Shown: one piece after another, positions 51,254 through 62,016 of the stretch | Position numbering within the stretch: the stretch's first letter is position 1 | Layout: each line of letters opens with the position of its first letter | NCBI RefSeq assembly: GCF_963675905.1 | Contig: NZ_OY780936.1 | Span: 3,357,946-3,421,945 of the forward strand | Source: an uncultured Bacteroides sp. | Lineage (GTDB): Bacteria; Bacteroidota; Bacteroidia; Bacteroidales; Bacteroidaceae | Reading direction: 5' to 3' | Length of the DNA: 64,000 nucleotides | Translations under genes and position numbers: made by a program | The notes under the pieces: model-generated | Seen by the model: only the letters and a program-made list of their open reading frames with translations | What the model was told of the DNA's origin: nothing | Databases searched by the model: none

Positions 51254-54200
51254 ATGACGATTAGGTTAAACAAAGTAACAAGAGATTTGAATGTAGGAAT
51301 CACGACGGTAGTCGAGTTCTTACAAAAAAAAGGATTTTCTATAGAGGCAAACCCGAATACGAAGATCACAGAAGAACAGTATGCTATTCTTGTAAAAGAG
51401 TTTAGTACAGATAAGAATTTGCGTATAGAATCGGAAAAATTTATTCAGGAACGCCAAAATAAAGATCGAAACAAAGCATCTATTTCAATTGATGGATTTG
51501 AAAAGGAGAAAAAGGAAGAGCCTGCTCAGAAAAGAGAGGAAAAAGTTATAAAAGTTACTGTTCCTGAGGATGTCATTCCTAAATTCAAGCCAGTTGGGAA
51601 AATTGATTTGGAGAATTTGAATAAGAAGACACATACAACACAAGCAGCTGCTCCTGCAAAAGAAGAGATTGTAGAAAAGCCAAAACCTGCTGTTGCACCT
51701 CAGAAAGTCACTCCTCAGCCTGTTGTCGAACAAAAACCAGCTGAAGTGTCTCAACCTCGTCCTGTTGTTCCGGAAAAGAAGGTAGAGATTGAAAAGGAAG
51801 TAACTAAAGCTCCTGTAATTGCAAAGGAAGATGTAAAAGTAGAAAAGCAAGCAGAGCCAATTATTAAAGAAGAAAAACCTGTGGTTATTGTGAAGAAGGA
51901 ATCTCCAAAACCAGTGGTGAATAAAGAGAATATGCCTAAATCTGAACAAAAAGAGGAGAAAAAGGAAACAAAAATGGTTGAACAAGTGGAAAAAAACGAA
52001 GAAGATGATGTATTTAAGATACATTCTTCTGCAGCGTTTGTATCTAAAATCAATGTAGTTGGTCAAATTGACCTTGCAGCGTTGAATCAGTCCACTCGTC
52101 CTAAAAAGAAGTCTAAAGAGGAAAAACGCAAAGAACGCGAAGAAAAAGATAAGCAGCGTACTGAGCAGAAGAAGTTGATGAAAGACGCTATTATCAAAGA
52201 GATAAGAAAGGATGATGAAAAAATAGTTAAGACTGTAGATAAGGCTGAGGATGATAAAAAGAAGAAAAAACGTAGCCGTATAAACAAAGAGAAAGTAGAT
52301 ATAAATAATGTATCTGCTCCTTCGGGAATAGCACGTCCTGTACCAAACAGCGAACGAACAAATAAACCTGCAGCTGGCGGACATCATCCAGGAAATAAAC
52401 CGTATAACAAGTCTCAACAACAAGGAAATCGTTTTAAGAAACCTGTTGTAAAAGCAGAAGTTAGCGATGAAGATGTAGCAAAGCAAGTTAAAGAAACACT
52501 GGCACGTCTTACCTCTAAAGGTAAAAACAAAACTTCTAAATATCGTAAAGAGAAACGTGACGCTGTATCTAATCGTCAGCAGGCTCTTGAAGATCAGGAA
52601 ATGGCAGACAGCAGAATACTTAAGCTTACAGAGTTTGTAACAGCAAACGAGTTGGCAAGTATGATGGACGTTACTGTAAACCAGGTTATTGCTACTTGTA
52701 TGAGTATTGGTATGATGGTTTCTATCAACCAGCGTCTTGATGCTGAAACAATTAACATTGTGGCTGATGAGTTCGGATTTAAAACTGAATATGTTAGTGC
52801 AGATGTATCTGAAGCAATTGTTGAGGAAGAGGACGAAGAAGGCGACTTGGAATCTCGTGCACCAATCGTAACTGTAATGGGACACGTTGACCACGGTAAG
52901 ACTTCATTGCTTGACTATGTTCGTAAGGCTAATGTAATTGCTGGTGAAGCCGGAGGTATTACTCAGCACATTGGAGCTTATAATGTGAAACTTCCTGATG
53001 GAAAGAGAATAACATTCCTGGATACTCCGGGTCACGAGGCATTTACTGCTATGCGTGCTCGTGGTGCGAAGGTAACAGATATCGCGATTATTATAGTTGC
53101 AGCCGATGATGATATAATGCCTCAGACAAAAGAGGCGATCAATCATGCTGTAGCTGCCGGTGTTCCTATCGTGTTTGCAATTAATAAGGTTGATAAACCG
53201 AATGCAAATCCCGAAAAGATTAAAGAATCATTGGCTCAAATGAATTTCTTAGTAGAAGAATGGGGTGGTAAATACCAGTCTCAGGATATTTCCGCAAAGA
53301 AAGGTGACGGAGTTCATGAATTACTTGAAAAAGTATTGCTTGAGGCTGAATTGCTTGACTTGAAAGCTAATCCAGATCGTCGTGCAACAGGTTCTGTTAT
53401 TGAATCAACATTAGATAAAGGACGTGGTTATGTAGCTACTGTTCTGGTATCAAATGGAACAATAAAGATGGGTGACATCGTATTGGCAGGAACAAACTTC
53501 GGTAAGGTAAAGGCTATGTTTAACGAACGTAATCAACGTATCAAACAAGCTGGTCCTTCAGAACCGGTATTGATTCTTGGTTTGAATGGTGCTCCAACTG
53601 CGGGTGATACATTCCATGTACTCGAAACAGAACAGGAAGCTCGTGAAATTGCCAACAAACGTGAGCAATTGCAACGTGAACAGGGCTTACGTACTCAGAA
53701 ACTTCTTACTTTGGATGAAGTTGGCCGTCGTATTGCTCTTGGTAACTTCCAGGAATTGAATATTATCGTGAAAGGTGACGTGGATGGTTCTATCGAAGCA
53801 TTGTCCGACTCATTGATCAAGCTTTCTACTCCACAGATTCAGGTTAACGTACTTCACAAGGCAGTAGGTCAGATTTCTGAATCAGATGTAACTCTGGCTG
53901 CGGCTTCCAATGCAATTATCATTGGATTCCAGGTACGTCCATCAGCTTCTGCACGTAGATTTGCAGAACAAGAAGGAGTTGATATCCGTATGTACTCTAT
54001 CATCTACGATGCTATCGAAGAGGTGAAGGCTGCAATGGAAGGTATGCTTGCTCCGGTTGTTAAGGAAGAAGTTACTGCAAGTATTGAAGTTCGCGAAGTA
54101 TTCCACATTACCAAAGTTGGTACTGTTGCCGGTGCTATAGTTAAGGAAGGTAAGGTTAAACGTTCTAATAAGGCTCGTTTGATCCGTGATGGTATTGTAA

Positions 54201-54361
54201 TCTTTACTGGAGAAATCAATGCACTGAAACGTTTCAAGGACGATGTGAAGGAAGTTGCCGTAAACTACGAATGTGGTATTAGCTTGCAGAACTATAGCGA
54301 CATTAAGGTAGGTGATATTATTGAATCATTCGAAGAGGTAGAAGTGAAACAGACTTTATAA
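51254..54361 (+). CDS. infB: Translation initiation factor IF-2
   Basis: 1035 residues. A long low-complexity N-terminal region rich in K, E, P and V (about 70-420) joins a short IF2_N helix bundle to the GTPase core. The G motifs are GHVDHGKTS (G1, about residue 542), DTPGHEAF (G3), NKVDKPNA (G4) and SAKKGDG (G5). Domains II to IV follow, with GSIEALSD and the initiator-tRNA-binding C-terminus. It delivers fMet-tRNA to the 30S subunit. It ends the rimP-nusA-infB operon at a strong terminator. A 469-codon antisense open frame within the charged region is a composition artefact. Confidence 0.97.
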   Translation: MTIRLNKVTRDLNVGITTVVEFLQKKGFSIEANPNTKITEEQYAILVKEFSTDKNLRIESEKFIQERQNKDRNKASISIDGFEKEKKEEPAQKREEKVIKVTVPEDVIPKFKPVGKIDLENLNKKTHTTQAAAPAKEEIVEKPKPAVAPQKVTPQPVVEQKPAEVSQPRPVVPEKKVEIEKEVTKAPVIAKEDVKVEKQAEPIIKEEKPVVIVKKESPKPVVNKENMPKSEQKEEKKETKMVEQVEKNEEDDVFKIHSSAAFVSKINVVGQIDLAALNQSTRPKKKSKEEKRKEREEKDKQRTEQKKLMKDAIIKEIRKDDEKIVKTVDKAEDDKKKKKRSRINKEKVDINNVSAPSGIARPVPNSERTNKPAAGGHHPGNKPYNKSQQQGNRFKKPVVKAEVSDEDVAKQVKETLARLTSKGKNKTSKYRKEKRDAVSNRQQALEDQEMADSRILKLTEFVTANELASMMDVTVNQVIATCMSIGMMVSINQRLDAETINIVADEFGFKTEYVSADVSEAIVEEEDEEGDLESRAPIVTVMGHVDHGKTSLLDYVRKANVIAGEAGGITQHIGAYNVKLPDGKRITFLDTPGHEAFTAMRARGAKVTDIAIIIVAADDDIMPQTKEAINHAVAAGVPIVFAINKVDKPNANPEKIKESLAQMNFLVEEWGGKYQSQDISAKKGDGVHELLEKVLLEAELLDLKANPDRRATGSVIESTLDKGRGYVATVLVSNGTIKMGDIVLAGTNFGKVKAMFNERNQRIKQAGPSEPVLILGLNGAPTAGDTFHVLETEQEAREIANKREQLQREQGLRTQKLLTLDEVGRRIALGNFQELNIIVKGDVDGSIEALSDSLIKLSTPQIQVNVLHKAVGQISESDVTLAAASNAIIIGFQVRPSASARRFAEQEGVDIRMYSIIYDAIEEVKAAMEGMLAPVVKEEVTASIEVREVFHITKVGTVAGAIVKEGKVKRSNKARLIRDGIVIFTGEINALKRFKDDVKEVAVNYECGISLQNYSDIKVGDIIESFEEVEVKQTL

Positions 54362-54417
54362 TAAATTGATTAGCCAAAATGCCAATAGGCAAATTGGCTT
54401 GTCAATAAGACAATAAT

Positions 54418-54478
54418 AACGTGCCAATGTGCTGACGTATCTTTTTGATATAGTAACAGGCACATTGGCACGTTTTTT
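54418..54478 (+). terminator. infB terminator
   Basis: Arms AACGTGCCAATGTGC (54418-54432) and GCACATTGGCACGTT (54460-54474) are perfectly complementary over 15 bp, with a 27-nt loop and TTTTTT after. It lies only 15 nt before cvpA. Confidence 0.9.
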
Positions 54479-54492
54479 GTTATATATAAATA

Positions 54493-54993
54493 ATGAGAAC
54501 AATTGATATATTGTTATTGCTGGTTATTGGAGCTGGCGCTGTAAAAGGATATTCAAGAGGTGGAGTTAAGCTCTTGCTTTCCACGGTGGGATTAATAGTG
54601 GGATTGTATATTGCCAAATTAATGTATATACCGTTTGCAGAGACACTTTGTCCGTCTTTTACAAAATCAATGACGTTTGCCAGAGCTCTCGCTTTCATTA
54701 TAATATGGGTAGCTGTACCTTTACTATCAACATTGGCGGGTGGATTTTTTACTAAAACACTCGAAGCTATGCATGTTAATTGGTTAAATAAATGGGCCGG
54801 TGCTTTGCTTGGAGGATTAAAATATCTTATATTAGCAAGCCTGTTTATTAATGTGATAGAGTTTATAGATAGCAGTAACCATCTTATTTCGCAAGATAAT
54901 AAGAAAGAAGCCATCTTATATTATCCAACACAAAAGGTAGCAGGAATCGTATTCCCATTGGTTAAAGAAGTATCGAATAAATATATTCATTAA
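54493..54993 (+). CDS. CvpA family membrane protein
   Basis: 166 residues with four predicted membrane helices. The opening [41 protein letters not shown] is the CvpA signature, with a conserved glycine-rich first loop. The family was named for colicin V production, but its general biochemical role is unknown. It is placed 2 nt before sufB, so it is probably transcribed with the Fe-S assembly genes. The strong infB terminator just upstream implies a promoter in or right after that hairpin, which I could not pinpoint. Confidence 0.85.
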   Translation: MRTIDILLLLVIGAGAVKGYSRGGVKLLLSTVGLIVGLYIAKLMYIPFAETLCPSFTKSMTFARALAFIIIWVAVPLLSTLAGGFFTKTLEAMHVNWLNKWAGALLGGLKYLILASLFINVIEFIDSSNHLISQDNKKEAILYYPTQKVAGIVFPLVKEVSNKYIH

Positions 54994-54995
54994 AT

Positions 54996-56450
54996 ATGCA
55001 ACAAGAAGAACCCAATAAATATTTAAAGGAGATCACGGAAGAAAAGTACAAGTATGGCTTTACTACCGATGTGCAGACTGAAATTATCCCTGTAGGGCTT
55101 AATGAAGATGTAATTCGCCTGATCTCTGCAAAGAAAGATGAACCGGATTGGTTGCTGGAGTTCCGCCTTAAGGCTTACCGCCATTGGCTTACTCTGGAAA
55201 TGCCCACTTGGGCACATCTTACTATTCCTGAGATAGATTATCAAAGTATAAGCTATTATGCCGACCCAACCAAAAAGAAGAAAGGTCCAAAATCGTTGGA
55301 TGAGGTTGATCCTGAATTGATCAAAACATTCAATAAACTTGGAATTCCTCTTGAGGAACGTCTGGCATTAAGCGGAATGGCTGTTGATGCCGTAATGGAC
55401 TCGGTTTCTGTTAAGACTACCTTTAAGGAAACGCTGATGGAGAAAGGAATTATCTTTTGCTCCTTTAGTGAAGCAGTTCGTGAGCATCCCGATTTGGTAA
55501 AGAAATACTTAGGCAGTGTTGTAGGCTATAGAGATAATTTCTTTGCCGCGCTAAACTCTGCAGTATTCTCTGATGGATCGTTTGTTTATATACCTAAGGG
55601 TGTACGTTGCCCTATGGAACTTTCTACCTATTTCCGAATTAATGCTGCCAATACAGGTCAGTTCGAAAGAACACTGATTGTAGCTGATGACGACGCTTAC
55701 GTAAGTTATCTGGAAGGTTGTACTGCTCCAATGCGTGATGAGAACCAATTGCATGCTGCAATCGTAGAAATCATTATTCATGATAGGGCTGAAGTGAAAT
55801 ACTCAACCGTTCAGAACTGGTATCCGGGAGACAAAGATGGTAAGGGTGGAGTATATAACTTTGTAACCAAACGTGGTATTTGCAAAGGTGATGATTCTAA
55901 ACTATCCTGGACTCAGGTGGAAACCGGATCGGCTATCACCTGGAAGTATCCAAGTTGTATTCTGGCCGGAGATAATTCCGTGGCAGAATTCTATTCTGTG
56001 GCTGTTACAAACAATTATCAGCAGGCAGATACCGGAACAAAGATGATTCATCTGGGAAAGAATACCAAGAGCACTATTATGTCTAAGGGTATTTCTGCCG
56101 GGCATAGTCAGAACTCATACCGCGGATTGGTTAAGGTTGTAGAAAAAGCCGAAGGTGCACGTAATTATAGCCAGTGTGACAGTCTTTTGTTAGGCGATAA
56201 ATGCGGAGCTCATACGTTCCCATATATGGATATTCATAATGAAACAGCAATCGTAGAACACGAAGCTACTACATCAAAGATTAGTGAAGATCAGCTGTTT
56301 TACTGTAATCAGAGAGGTATCTCTACAGAAGATGCAATTGGTTTGATTGTAAATGGATATGCAAAAGAAGTAATTAATAAACTTCCGATGGAGTTTGCTG
56401 TAGAAGCACAAAAGTTACTGCAGGTTTCTTTGGAAGGTTCAGTTGGATAA
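54996..56450 (+). CDS. sufB: Fe-S cluster assembly scaffold SufB
   Basis: 484 residues, full length. With SufC and SufD it forms the scaffold on which Fe-S clusters are built. The conserved segments include [31 protein letters not shown], the acceptor-cysteine region [21 protein letters not shown] and [16 protein letters not shown]-like [15 protein letters not shown]. The C-terminal [27 protein letters not shown] is diagnostic. First Suf gene of sufB-C-D-S. Confidence 0.97.
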   Translation: MQQEEPNKYLKEITEEKYKYGFTTDVQTEIIPVGLNEDVIRLISAKKDEPDWLLEFRLKAYRHWLTLEMPTWAHLTIPEIDYQSISYYADPTKKKKGPKSLDEVDPELIKTFNKLGIPLEERLALSGMAVDAVMDSVSVKTTFKETLMEKGIIFCSFSEAVREHPDLVKKYLGSVVGYRDNFFAALNSAVFSDGSFVYIPKGVRCPMELSTYFRINAANTGQFERTLIVADDDAYVSYLEGCTAPMRDENQLHAAIVEIIIHDRAEVKYSTVQNWYPGDKDGKGGVYNFVTKRGICKGDDSKLSWTQVETGSAITWKYPSCILAGDNSVAEFYSVAVTNNYQQADTGTKMIHLGKNTKSTIMSKGISAGHSQNSYRGLVKVVEKAEGARNYSQCDSLLLGDKCGAHTFPYMDIHNETAIVEHEATTSKISEDQLFYCNQRGISTEDAIGLIVNGYAKEVINKLPMEFAVEAQKLLQVSLEGSVG

Positions 56451-56468
56451 ATAAAAAATAAAAATAAT

Positions 56469-57221
56469 ATGCTCGAGATAAAAGATTTGCATGCCAGTAT
56501 TAACGGCAAAGAGATATTAAAGGGTATAAACCTGACAGTGAAACCAGGAGAGGTTCACGCCATTATGGGACCCAACGGATCAGGAAAAAGTACATTGTCG
56601 TCTGTATTGACTGGTAATCCTGCTTTTGAAGTTACTAAAGGTTCAGTTAGCTTCTACGGAAAAAATCTGTTGGAACTTCCTCCGGAAGACCGTAGTCGTG
56701 AAGGTATCTTCCTTAGTTTCCAGTATCCGGTAGAGATTCCGGGTGTAAGTATGGTAAACTTTATGCGTACTGCTGTAAATGAACATCGTAAATACAAAGG
56801 TCAGCCTTCTCTTACTGCCAGCGAATTTCTGAAACTGATGCGTGAAAAACGCGCGGTTGTTGAACTGGATACTAAATTGGCAAACCGTTCAGTAAACGAA
56901 GGGTTCAGTGGAGGTGAGAAGAAAAGAAATGAAATATTCCAGATGGCTATGCTGGAACCACGCTTGTCTATCCTTGACGAAACAGACAGTGGACTTGATA
57001 TTGATGCTCTTCGCATTGTGGCTAACGGAGTAAACCTATTGAAGACTCCGGAAAACTCTACAATTGTGATTACTCACTATCAACGATTGCTCGACTACAT
57101 CAAACCGGATATTGTACATGTGCTTTATCAGGGAAAGATTGTAAAAACTGCCGGACCGGAATTAGCTCTTGAACTTGAAGAAAAGGGTTATGACTGGATT
57201 AAGAAAGAACTGGGAGAATAA
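56469..57221 (+). CDS. sufC: Fe-S assembly ATPase SufC
   Basis: 250 residues of the ABC ATPase fold. Walker A is [16 protein letters not shown] (about 35-50), the signature region [17 protein letters not shown], and Walker [19 protein letters not shown]; the D-E-T-D-S-G-L-D variant is specific to SufC. It binds SufB and SufD and drives conformational changes of the scaffold. Lies 18 nt after sufB. Confidence 0.97.
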   Translation: MLEIKDLHASINGKEILKGINLTVKPGEVHAIMGPNGSGKSTLSSVLTGNPAFEVTKGSVSFYGKNLLELPPEDRSREGIFLSFQYPVEIPGVSMVNFMRTAVNEHRKYKGQPSLTASEFLKLMREKRAVVELDTKLANRSVNEGFSGGEKKRNEIFQMAMLEPRLSILDETDSGLDIDALRIVANGVNLLKTPENSTIVITHYQRLLDYIKPDIVHVLYQGKIVKTAGPELALELEEKGYDWIKKELGE

Positions 57222-57275
57222 ATAATTAATTTGTCCACATTCCATTTGGAGTGCAGACAATTAACATATAAGATT

Positions 57276-58616
57276 ATGGTAGAACAACAATATATCGACC
57301 TCTTTTCTCAGTGTGAAGGGATGATTTGTTCACACAGTGCCGAAGCTCTGAACGCAAGACGTGCAGATGCTTTTGCCGACTTTGAACGATTAGGCTTACC
57401 CACCCAAAAACTGGAAGATTATAAATATACCGATGTAAGCGAAGCCTTTGCTCCGAACTACGGACTGAATCTGAACCGTCTGGAAATACCGGTTAATCCG
57501 TATGAAGTATTTAAATGTGATGTGCCCAACATGAGTACCTCACTTTACTTCGTGGTTAATGATGCTTTCTACTCCAAAGAACAACCAAAAGTAGAATTAC
57601 CGGAAGGTGTATTGATGGGTAGTCTGAAAGAGATGGCTGAAGCTCATCCTGAATTGGTAAGCAAATACTATGGTAAGCTGGCTAAAACTTCGGAAGATGG
57701 AATAACAGCTTTCAATACAACCTTTGTGCAAGATGGAGTTTTCTTTTATGTACCTAAAGGGGTAGTAATGGATCGCACCATCCAGTTGGTGAATATCCTT
57801 AGGGGAGACGTGGACTTTATGGTCAATCGTCGTGTTCTTGTGGTACTTGAAGACGGTGCACAAGCCAAACTGCTGGTTTGCGACCATGCACAGGATCAGG
57901 TGAACTTCCTCACTACTCAGGTTATCGAGGTTTTTGCAGGCAAGGATTCCGTTTTCGATATGTATGAACTTGAAGAAACACATATTGCCAGTACAAGAAT
58001 ATCTAACTGTTATGTTCGTCAGGAAGCGGGTTCCAATCTTCTTCTTAACGGAATGACACTGCATAACGGTACTACACGCAACCGTACCCACGTTTTACTG
58101 GCAGGAGAACATGCCGAGATAAACCTTTGCGGTATGGCTATTGCCGACAAGAATCAACATGTAGACAATCATACATTTATTGATCATGCAGTTTCTAACT
58201 GTACCAGCAACGAACTCTTCAAGTATGTTCTTGATGATGAATCTCGTGGAGCTTTTGCCGGAAAAGTATTGGTGCGCAAGGATGCACAGAAAACATTCTC
58301 ACAACAAACCAACCGGAATCTATGTATAACCAAAGAAGCCAGGATGTTTACTCAGCCGCAGCTGGAGATTTATGCCGATGATGTGAAGTGTGGTCACGGA
58401 GCAACAGTGGGACAACTGGACGAGGGTGCACTTTTCTATATGCAGGCTCGTGGTATCTCACAAAGAGAAGCCCGCTTGCTGCTGATGTTTGCTTTCGTCA
58501 ATGAAGTGGTAGATAATATCCGGATAGATGTTTTGAAAGAACGTTTACATATGCTTATTGAGAAACGCTTCCGTGGTGAATTGAGTAAATGCGTAGGTTG
58601 CAGAGGATGTCAATAA
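57276..58616 (+). CDS. sufD: Fe-S cluster assembly protein SufD
   Basis: 446 residues from MVEQQYIDLFSQCEG; the frame extends upstream to 57231 with no ATG and no family similarity. The beta-helix scaffold domain shows GVFFYVPKGVVMDRTIQLVNIL, ANLLLNGM-like SNLLLNGMTLHNGTTRNRTHVLLAGE and EIYADDVKCGHGATVGQLDEGALFYMQARGISQREARLLL. The C-terminus carries a CxxCxxC tail (KCVGCRGCQ), absent from E. coli SufD. It partners SufB and SufC. Confidence 0.95.
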   Translation: MVEQQYIDLFSQCEGMICSHSAEALNARRADAFADFERLGLPTQKLEDYKYTDVSEAFAPNYGLNLNRLEIPVNPYEVFKCDVPNMSTSLYFVVNDAFYSKEQPKVELPEGVLMGSLKEMAEAHPELVSKYYGKLAKTSEDGITAFNTTFVQDGVFFYVPKGVVMDRTIQLVNILRGDVDFMVNRRVLVVLEDGAQAKLLVCDHAQDQVNFLTTQVIEVFAGKDSVFDMYELEETHIASTRISNCYVRQEAGSNLLLNGMTLHNGTTRNRTHVLLAGEHAEINLCGMAIADKNQHVDNHTFIDHAVSNCTSNELFKYVLDDESRGAFAGKVLVRKDAQKTFSQQTNRNLCITKEARMFTQPQLEIYADDVKCGHGATVGQLDEGALFYMQARGISQREARLLLMFAFVNEVVDNIRIDVLKERLHMLIEKRFRGELSKCVGCRGCQ

Positions 58617-58644
58617 ACTCATCCATTTAATAAATAGTAATTCA

Positions 58645-59859
58645 ATGATCAATATAGAATCTATTCGCCAGGACTTCCCAATTCTTCAACGTGAAGTGTA
58701 TGGTAAGCCGCTTATATATTTCGATAACGGAGCTACTACTCAGAAACCTCGCTGTATGGTTGAGTCAATTACAGAACAATATTATTCTGTAAATGCCAAT
58801 GTGCACCGTGGAGTTCATTTCCTTAGTCAGCAGGCTACAGAATTGCATGAAGGTTCACGTAAAACTGTTCAGCAGTTTATCAATGCCCGTAGTACAAACG
58901 AGATTATATTTACCCGTGGTACAACGGAGTCTATCAACCTTTTGGCATTTAGCTTTGGGGAAGAATTCTGCAGTGAAGGGGATGAGATTATAATCTCAGT
59001 CATGGAACATCACAGTAATATCGTTCCCTGGCAAATGCTTGCAGCCCGCAAAGGAATTACCATAAAGGTTATCCCAATCAATGAAAAGGGCGAACTGCTG
59101 ATGGATGAGTATAAGTCGTTCTTCTCAGAACGTACAAAGCTTGTTTCCATTGCTCATGTATCCAATGTACTTGGAACAATCAATCCGGTGAAAGAGATGA
59201 TTGCTTTTGCTCACGAACATGGTGTTCCTGTTCTTGTAGACGGAGCTCAGTCGGTTCCACACATGAAAGTAGATGTGCAAGATCTGGATGCAGATTTTTA
59301 TGCCTTTTCGGGGCATAAGATATATGGCCCTACCGGTGTAGGTGTGCTTTACGGAAAAGAAGAATGGCTCGATAAACTTCCCCCATATCAGGGAGGAGGA
59401 GAGATGATTCAGACTGTAAGTTTTGAGAAGACTACCTTCAATGAACTGCCTTATAAGTTTGAAGCTGGTACTCCCGATTATGTCGGAACAACAGCATTAG
59501 CAGTATCTCTTGATTATATATCAAAGATTGGAATTGAGGAGATTGCAGCTTACGAGCATGAGCTTACTACTTATGCCATGAATCGCCTTAAAACAATCGA
59601 AGGTATGAGAATATTTGGCGAGGCCGATCAGAAGGGTAGTGTAATCTCCTTCCTTGTTGGAGACATTCACCACTTCGATATGGGCACATTGCTCGATCGT
59701 CTTGGTATTGCTGTTCGTACCGGTCACCATTGCGCTCAACCGCTTATGCAGACTTTGGGCATCGAAGGAACCGTTCGTGCTTCTTTCGGTTTGTATAATA
59801 CTAAGGAGGAGGTAGATGCTTTGGTAGCAGGAATTGAACGTGTAAGGAAGATGTTTTAG
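58645..59859 (+). CDS. sufS: SufS-type cysteine desulfurase
   Basis: 404 residues, a class V aminotransferase-fold PLP enzyme that releases sulfur from cysteine for Fe-S assembly. The PLP lysine is in DFYAFSGHKIYGPTGVGVLYG (about residue 225). The active-site cysteine is in VRTGHHCAQPLMQTLG (about 363), with the short loop typical of group II (SufS) enzymes. No sufE or sufU gene is adjacent. Last gene of the suf operon, with a strong terminator directly after. Confidence 0.96.
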   Translation: MINIESIRQDFPILQREVYGKPLIYFDNGATTQKPRCMVESITEQYYSVNANVHRGVHFLSQQATELHEGSRKTVQQFINARSTNEIIFTRGTTESINLLAFSFGEEFCSEGDEIIISVMEHHSNIVPWQMLAARKGITIKVIPINEKGELLMDEYKSFFSERTKLVSIAHVSNVLGTINPVKEMIAFAHEHGVPVLVDGAQSVPHMKVDVQDLDADFYAFSGHKIYGPTGVGVLYGKEEWLDKLPPYQGGGEMIQTVSFEKTTFNELPYKFEAGTPDYVGTTALAVSLDYISKIGIEEIAAYEHELTTYAMNRLKTIEGMRIFGEADQKGSVISFLVGDIHHFDMGTLLDRLGIAVRTGHHCAQPLMQTLGIEGTVRASFGLYNTKEEVDALVAGIERVRKMF

Positions 59860-59878
59860 TAAACACATATAAAAAAAA

Positions 59879-59917
59879 CAAAAGGGTTGTTCTGTTGGAC
59901 AACCCTTTTGTTTTTTT
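59879..59917 (+). terminator. suf operon terminator
   Basis: Perfect 13-bp arms ACAAAAGGGTTGT (59879-59890 region) and ACAACCCTTTTGT (59899-59911) with loop TCTGTTGG, followed by seven T residues. Confidence 0.92.
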
Positions 59918-60182
59918 ATGTCTATCTATAGATGGTATTTTATAATAGTTTTATAAAGACCTATTTAGGTTAAATCCTAGGCTCAGTTTTGTTAAGTAAA
60001 TTTCTATTCATTTGCTTGCAAATCTCGAGAAAATTAGCGAGTATTGCATATAAGTTATGCATACAATGATTTTATATTAAATCTTTGATTATTTCTAATA
60101 TATTAAAAGTCAATGATGTGTGCATCTTTTAAGTATCAAATTCTTAACTTTTTAATACTGCCAACGGTTAATCAATACTCTT
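59918..60182. other. Gap before the TPR regulator gene
   Basis: AT-rich spacer between sufS and the next gene. It contains small symmetric words such as ATTTGCTTGCAAAT near 60012 but no consensus -33/-7 promoter that I could place with confidence. Confidence 0.4.
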
Positions 60183-61802
60183 ATGTCCAAATATTCTCTC
60201 TTTATCTTATTATGTCTTTTTATTTGTTCTGATCTGTTGGCTGCAGCCAAAACAGATGATGATAAATTACTTTTAAAATTGGATAATATGATCCAGAACC
60301 GTGAGGTTTATCAACGAAAAGTAGAAAAGGAAATAGCGGACATTCGCCGGACGCTGATTTATGCGGAAGATGATAGACTTAGGTTTAATATATTAGGAAA
60401 TCTGTTCACTAAATATCGTTCATTCCGAATTGATACGGCTATGATTATAGCGAAGGAACGACTGCAACTGGCGGAAACTCTGAATGATAAAAAGCTTATT
60501 AATCAAGGGCTGATGAATATTGCAGATGTGATGAATAAGATGGGGAAACAAGAAAATGCGTTGATTACGCTTGGCAAGGTGGAGCGGACAGAAGATGTAA
60601 AGAGAGATACTTATTTCTATTATTTGTACCAGACTATTTATTTATCTTGCTATAAAGATGCCATAAATGACTCAGACAAACAATTTGCCTGGCAGCAGAT
60701 AAAAGCTTATAAAGATACCTTAATTGCTATTAGTGAAACACATTCTTCCAGTTATATTACTAATAAGTGTGGACGTTTAAGTATGTCCGGAAAGTGGGAT
60801 GAGGCTATTCGGTTGCTGGAGGATTATTATGGGCAAAGCAGAGTAGATAATTCGGATAAGGCCAGAATGGAATATCTTCTGGCAGAATTGTATCTTGGAA
60901 AGAAGGACACTTTGCAGGCAAAGCATTATCTCATTCTGGCCTCAATGACTGATATTGCCAATGCCAAGAAAGTATATATGTCTTTGCAGCATCTGGCGAT
61001 ACTTCTTTTCTGGGAAGGAGACATCGTAAGGGCTTACAATTATATCTCATGTTCTTTGGAAGATGTGAATTTCGGGAAAGCGCGCTATCGCGTTATTGAT
61101 ATTGCAGGGTATCTCCCCATTATACAGGGAGCCAATGATGCTCGTATCAAGGCTGATGAAAACCGCGCACTTTTTTTCCTATTGATTCTCTTGATATTAA
61201 CAATCATCCTGATTATCGCTTTCTTCTTTATCCGTAAGAAGAATACCAAAATGCTGAAGGTGAAGCAGTCGTTGGCCGAACAGAATCTGCGCTTGCAGGA
61301 GATGTCTGAAAATCTGACCAGAATGAATGAGCAAATTCAGGAATCAAATCATATCAAGGAAGAATATATTGGATTGTTGTTCAATATCTGTTCCGAGAAC
61401 ATTTATAAGCAGGAGAGTAACCGTAAGGCATTACTGAAGATTGCAAATACGGGCTCTATGAGCGATATTTCAAAGACACTCTGCAGGCAATCTTCTACAT
61501 CCGAGGATTTTAAGCTTTTCATGAAAAAGTTTGATACCATATTCCTCTCCATCTTTCCTAATTTCGTTGAGTCGTTTAATACTTTGTTGAGAGAGGAAGA
61601 GCAAGTGCATGTGAAAGAAGGTGAGTTGCTGACTCCTGAGCTACGCATATATGCTCTCATACGTTTGGGTATAAACGACAATTCCAAGATTGCCACCTTC
61701 CTTCATTATTCACTTCAAACGGTTTATAACTACCAGATGAAAATGCGGAATAAAGCTATTATTCCAGGTAATAATTTAACAATTCAGGTGCAAAAACTGT
61801 AG
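60183..61802 (+). CDS. TPR/transmembrane regulator (DUF6377-like)
   Basis: 539 residues. A signal peptide (MSKYSLFILLCLFICSDLLAAA) precedes a mostly helical TPR-like region (about 25-325). One membrane helix (FFLLILLILTIILIIAFFFI, about 328-348) and a coiled coil (about 355-400) follow. The cytoplasmic domain ends in a helix-turn-helix-like stretch (TPELRIYALIRLGINDNSKIATFLHYSLQTVYNYQMKMRNKA, about 480-525) that resembles LuxR-type DNA-binding segments. This fits the DUF6377-type regulators found next to susC/susD pairs. It is co-directional with, and 214 nt upstream of, a susC gene, its likely target. Confidence 0.75.
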   Translation: MSKYSLFILLCLFICSDLLAAAKTDDDKLLLKLDNMIQNREVYQRKVEKEIADIRRTLIYAEDDRLRFNILGNLFTKYRSFRIDTAMIIAKERLQLAETLNDKKLINQGLMNIADVMNKMGKQENALITLGKVERTEDVKRDTYFYYLYQTIYLSCYKDAINDSDKQFAWQQIKAYKDTLIAISETHSSSYITNKCGRLSMSGKWDEAIRLLEDYYGQSRVDNSDKARMEYLLAELYLGKKDTLQAKHYLILASMTDIANAKKVYMSLQHLAILLFWEGDIVRAYNYISCSLEDVNFGKARYRVIDIAGYLPIIQGANDARIKADENRALFFLLILLILTIILIIAFFFIRKKNTKMLKVKQSLAEQNLRLQEMSENLTRMNEQIQESNHIKEEYIGLLFNICSENIYKQESNRKALLKIANTGSMSDISKTLCRQSSTSEDFKLFMKKFDTIFLSIFPNFVESFNTLLREEEQVHVKEGELLTPELRIYALIRLGINDNSKIATFLHYSLQTVYNYQMKMRNKAIIPGNNLTIQVQKL

Positions 61803-61850
61803 TTTTACACTTACTTTCATTTTACTTTTTCTCTTTAATATTTATTTGTT

Positions 61851-61891
61851 AATACGCTGATAAATAGTAAATTAATATTTATCAGTGTATT
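61851..61891 (+). terminator. Hairpin between the TPR regulator and susC
   Basis: Arms AATACGCTGATAAATA (61851-61866) and TATTTATCAGTGTATT (61876-61891) pair over 16 positions with one G-T wobble, loop GTAAATTAA. The T-run after it is interrupted (AATTTACTTACTTTTTT). Confidence 0.6.
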
Positions 61892-61919
61892 AATTTACTT
61901 ACTTTTTTGCTTCGTGTAG

Positions 61920-61950
61920 TTGTTCTGCAATACCATTTAAAATAAATTTG
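61920..61950 (+). promoter_or_regulatory. Promoter of the second susC gene
   Basis: TAAATTTG (61943-61950) matches TAnnTTTG, with TTG (61920-61922) 20 nt upstream. The leader to the start codon would be about 60 nt. Confidence 0.55.
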
Positions 61951-62016
61951 TTTCTCATAGTGAGACTCACACAAAACCTTTGTGACACTTATATAATAAT
62001 CTAATTAATAACCATT

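Noticed and set aside
51485-52894. Long open frame (469 codons) antisense to infB
   Set aside because: It mirrors the lysine/glutamate-rich low-complexity part of IF-2, is full of F, L and R runs, and has no promoter or family similarity; the sense gene is certain.
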